Assembly: GCA_029210865.1 (NCBI GenBank)
Contig: JARGGE010000098.1
Coordinates: 1 to 8,801 of the forward strand
Length of the DNA: 8,801 bases
Reading direction: 5' to 3'
Source of the DNA: Trueperaceae bacterium
GTDB taxonomy: Bacteria > Deinococcota > Deinococci > Deinococcales > Trueperaceae
The notes beneath the pieces were generated by a model, which had not been told where the DNA came from, searched no databases, and saw only the letters and a program-made list of their open reading frames with translations. Positions 6,407-8,801 of this stretch are shown here, piece by piece; position 1 is the stretch's first letter, and each line of letters starts with the position of its first letter. The position numbers and the translations under genes are program-made.

Positions 6407-6410
<4 letters not shown>
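5334..6410 (-). CDS. SWIM zinc-finger protein, partner of the SNF2 helicase
   Basis: A 358-residue soluble protein. An Arg/Pro-rich, strongly basic N-terminus (1-60) contains six D-P-Q repeats, mostly D-P-Q-A-R-P, and is probably disordered. From about 76 the conserved part begins (F-V-E-S-W-W-A-G-R-W-V-A-A-L-E). The SWIM zinc finger is at Cys197-x-Cys199-x6-Cys206-x-His208 (S-C-T-C-P-D-P-V-T-F-C-K-H), followed by Y-L-L-G-E-Q-L-D-E-D-P-F, and the C-terminus is acidic and Ala-rich. SWIM domains bind zinc and are thought to contact DNA or protein partners. The ATG overlaps the stop of the SNF2 gene as ATGA, giving coupled translation, and this pairing with a SNF2 helicase recurs in high-GC bacteria. 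The open frame runs on far upstream of this ATG, but that part is antisense-style shadow of the SNF2 gene. The exact biological role is unknown. Confidence 0.88.
6284..6391 (-). repeat. 18-bp tandem repeat inside the SWIM gene (five good copies plus a degenerate one)
   Basis: On the plus strand an 18-base unit starting CCTGTGGGTCGG recurs at 6284, 6302, 6320, 6338 and 6356, with a degraded copy at 6374. It encodes the D-P-Q-A-R-P hexapeptide series on the minus strand. Since 18 is a multiple of three, copy-number changes keep the frame. There are no spacers, so it is not CRISPR. Confidence 0.85.

Positions 6411-8801
<2,391 letters not shown>

Overview
The window is very GC-rich (around 70% by eye) with dense genes on both strands. 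A leaderless-looking MerR-type promoter and a PriA-like 'QVGGRSGRG' stretch at the right edge suggest a high-GC bacterium, perhaps Deinococcota (Truepera/Deinococcus side). An actinobacterium is not excluded. No rRNA, tRNA, insertion sequence or CRISPR array was seen.

Layout from left to right: (1) 1-468 (+), the 3' part of an alpha/beta hydrolase, followed by a hairpin. (2) 645-941 (+), a small soluble coiled-coil protein with its own SD. (3) 962-3178 (-), a block of three genes that all look damaged: a small secreted protein whose signal peptide has no good in-frame start; a full-length FabG-type short-chain reductase interrupted by one in-frame TAA; and a full-length MerR/TipA-type regulator interrupted by two in-frame TAGs. 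The regulator still has a convincing MerR-type 19-bp-spacer promoter directly in front of its ATG. (4) 3390-5224 (+), divergent from the regulator: a type I sulfatase with an intact C-T-P-S-R formylglycine motif, followed by a small two-helix membrane protein that is probably translationally coupled to it. (5) 5334-8801 (-), an operon read leftward into the window: a SNF2-family helicase (5' end outside the window) overlapping by ATGA with a SWIM zinc-finger protein that carries an 18-bp/six-residue tandem repeat near its N-terminus.

The SNF2 and SWIM pair is a known bacterial gene arrangement of poorly understood role in nucleic-acid metabolism. The TipA-like regulator would be expected to bind thiopeptide-like or other hydrophobic compounds and activate its own promoter, but as written it stops after the DNA-binding and coiled-coil part.

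The observations most worth a second look are the cluster of in-frame nonsense codons in otherwise perfectly framed fabG and tipA genes, and the apparent in-frame joining of a PriA helicase motif to the SNF2 protein at the right edge. Either may be real biology (recent pseudogenisation, gene fusion) or an assembly artefact. The sequence alone does not decide.
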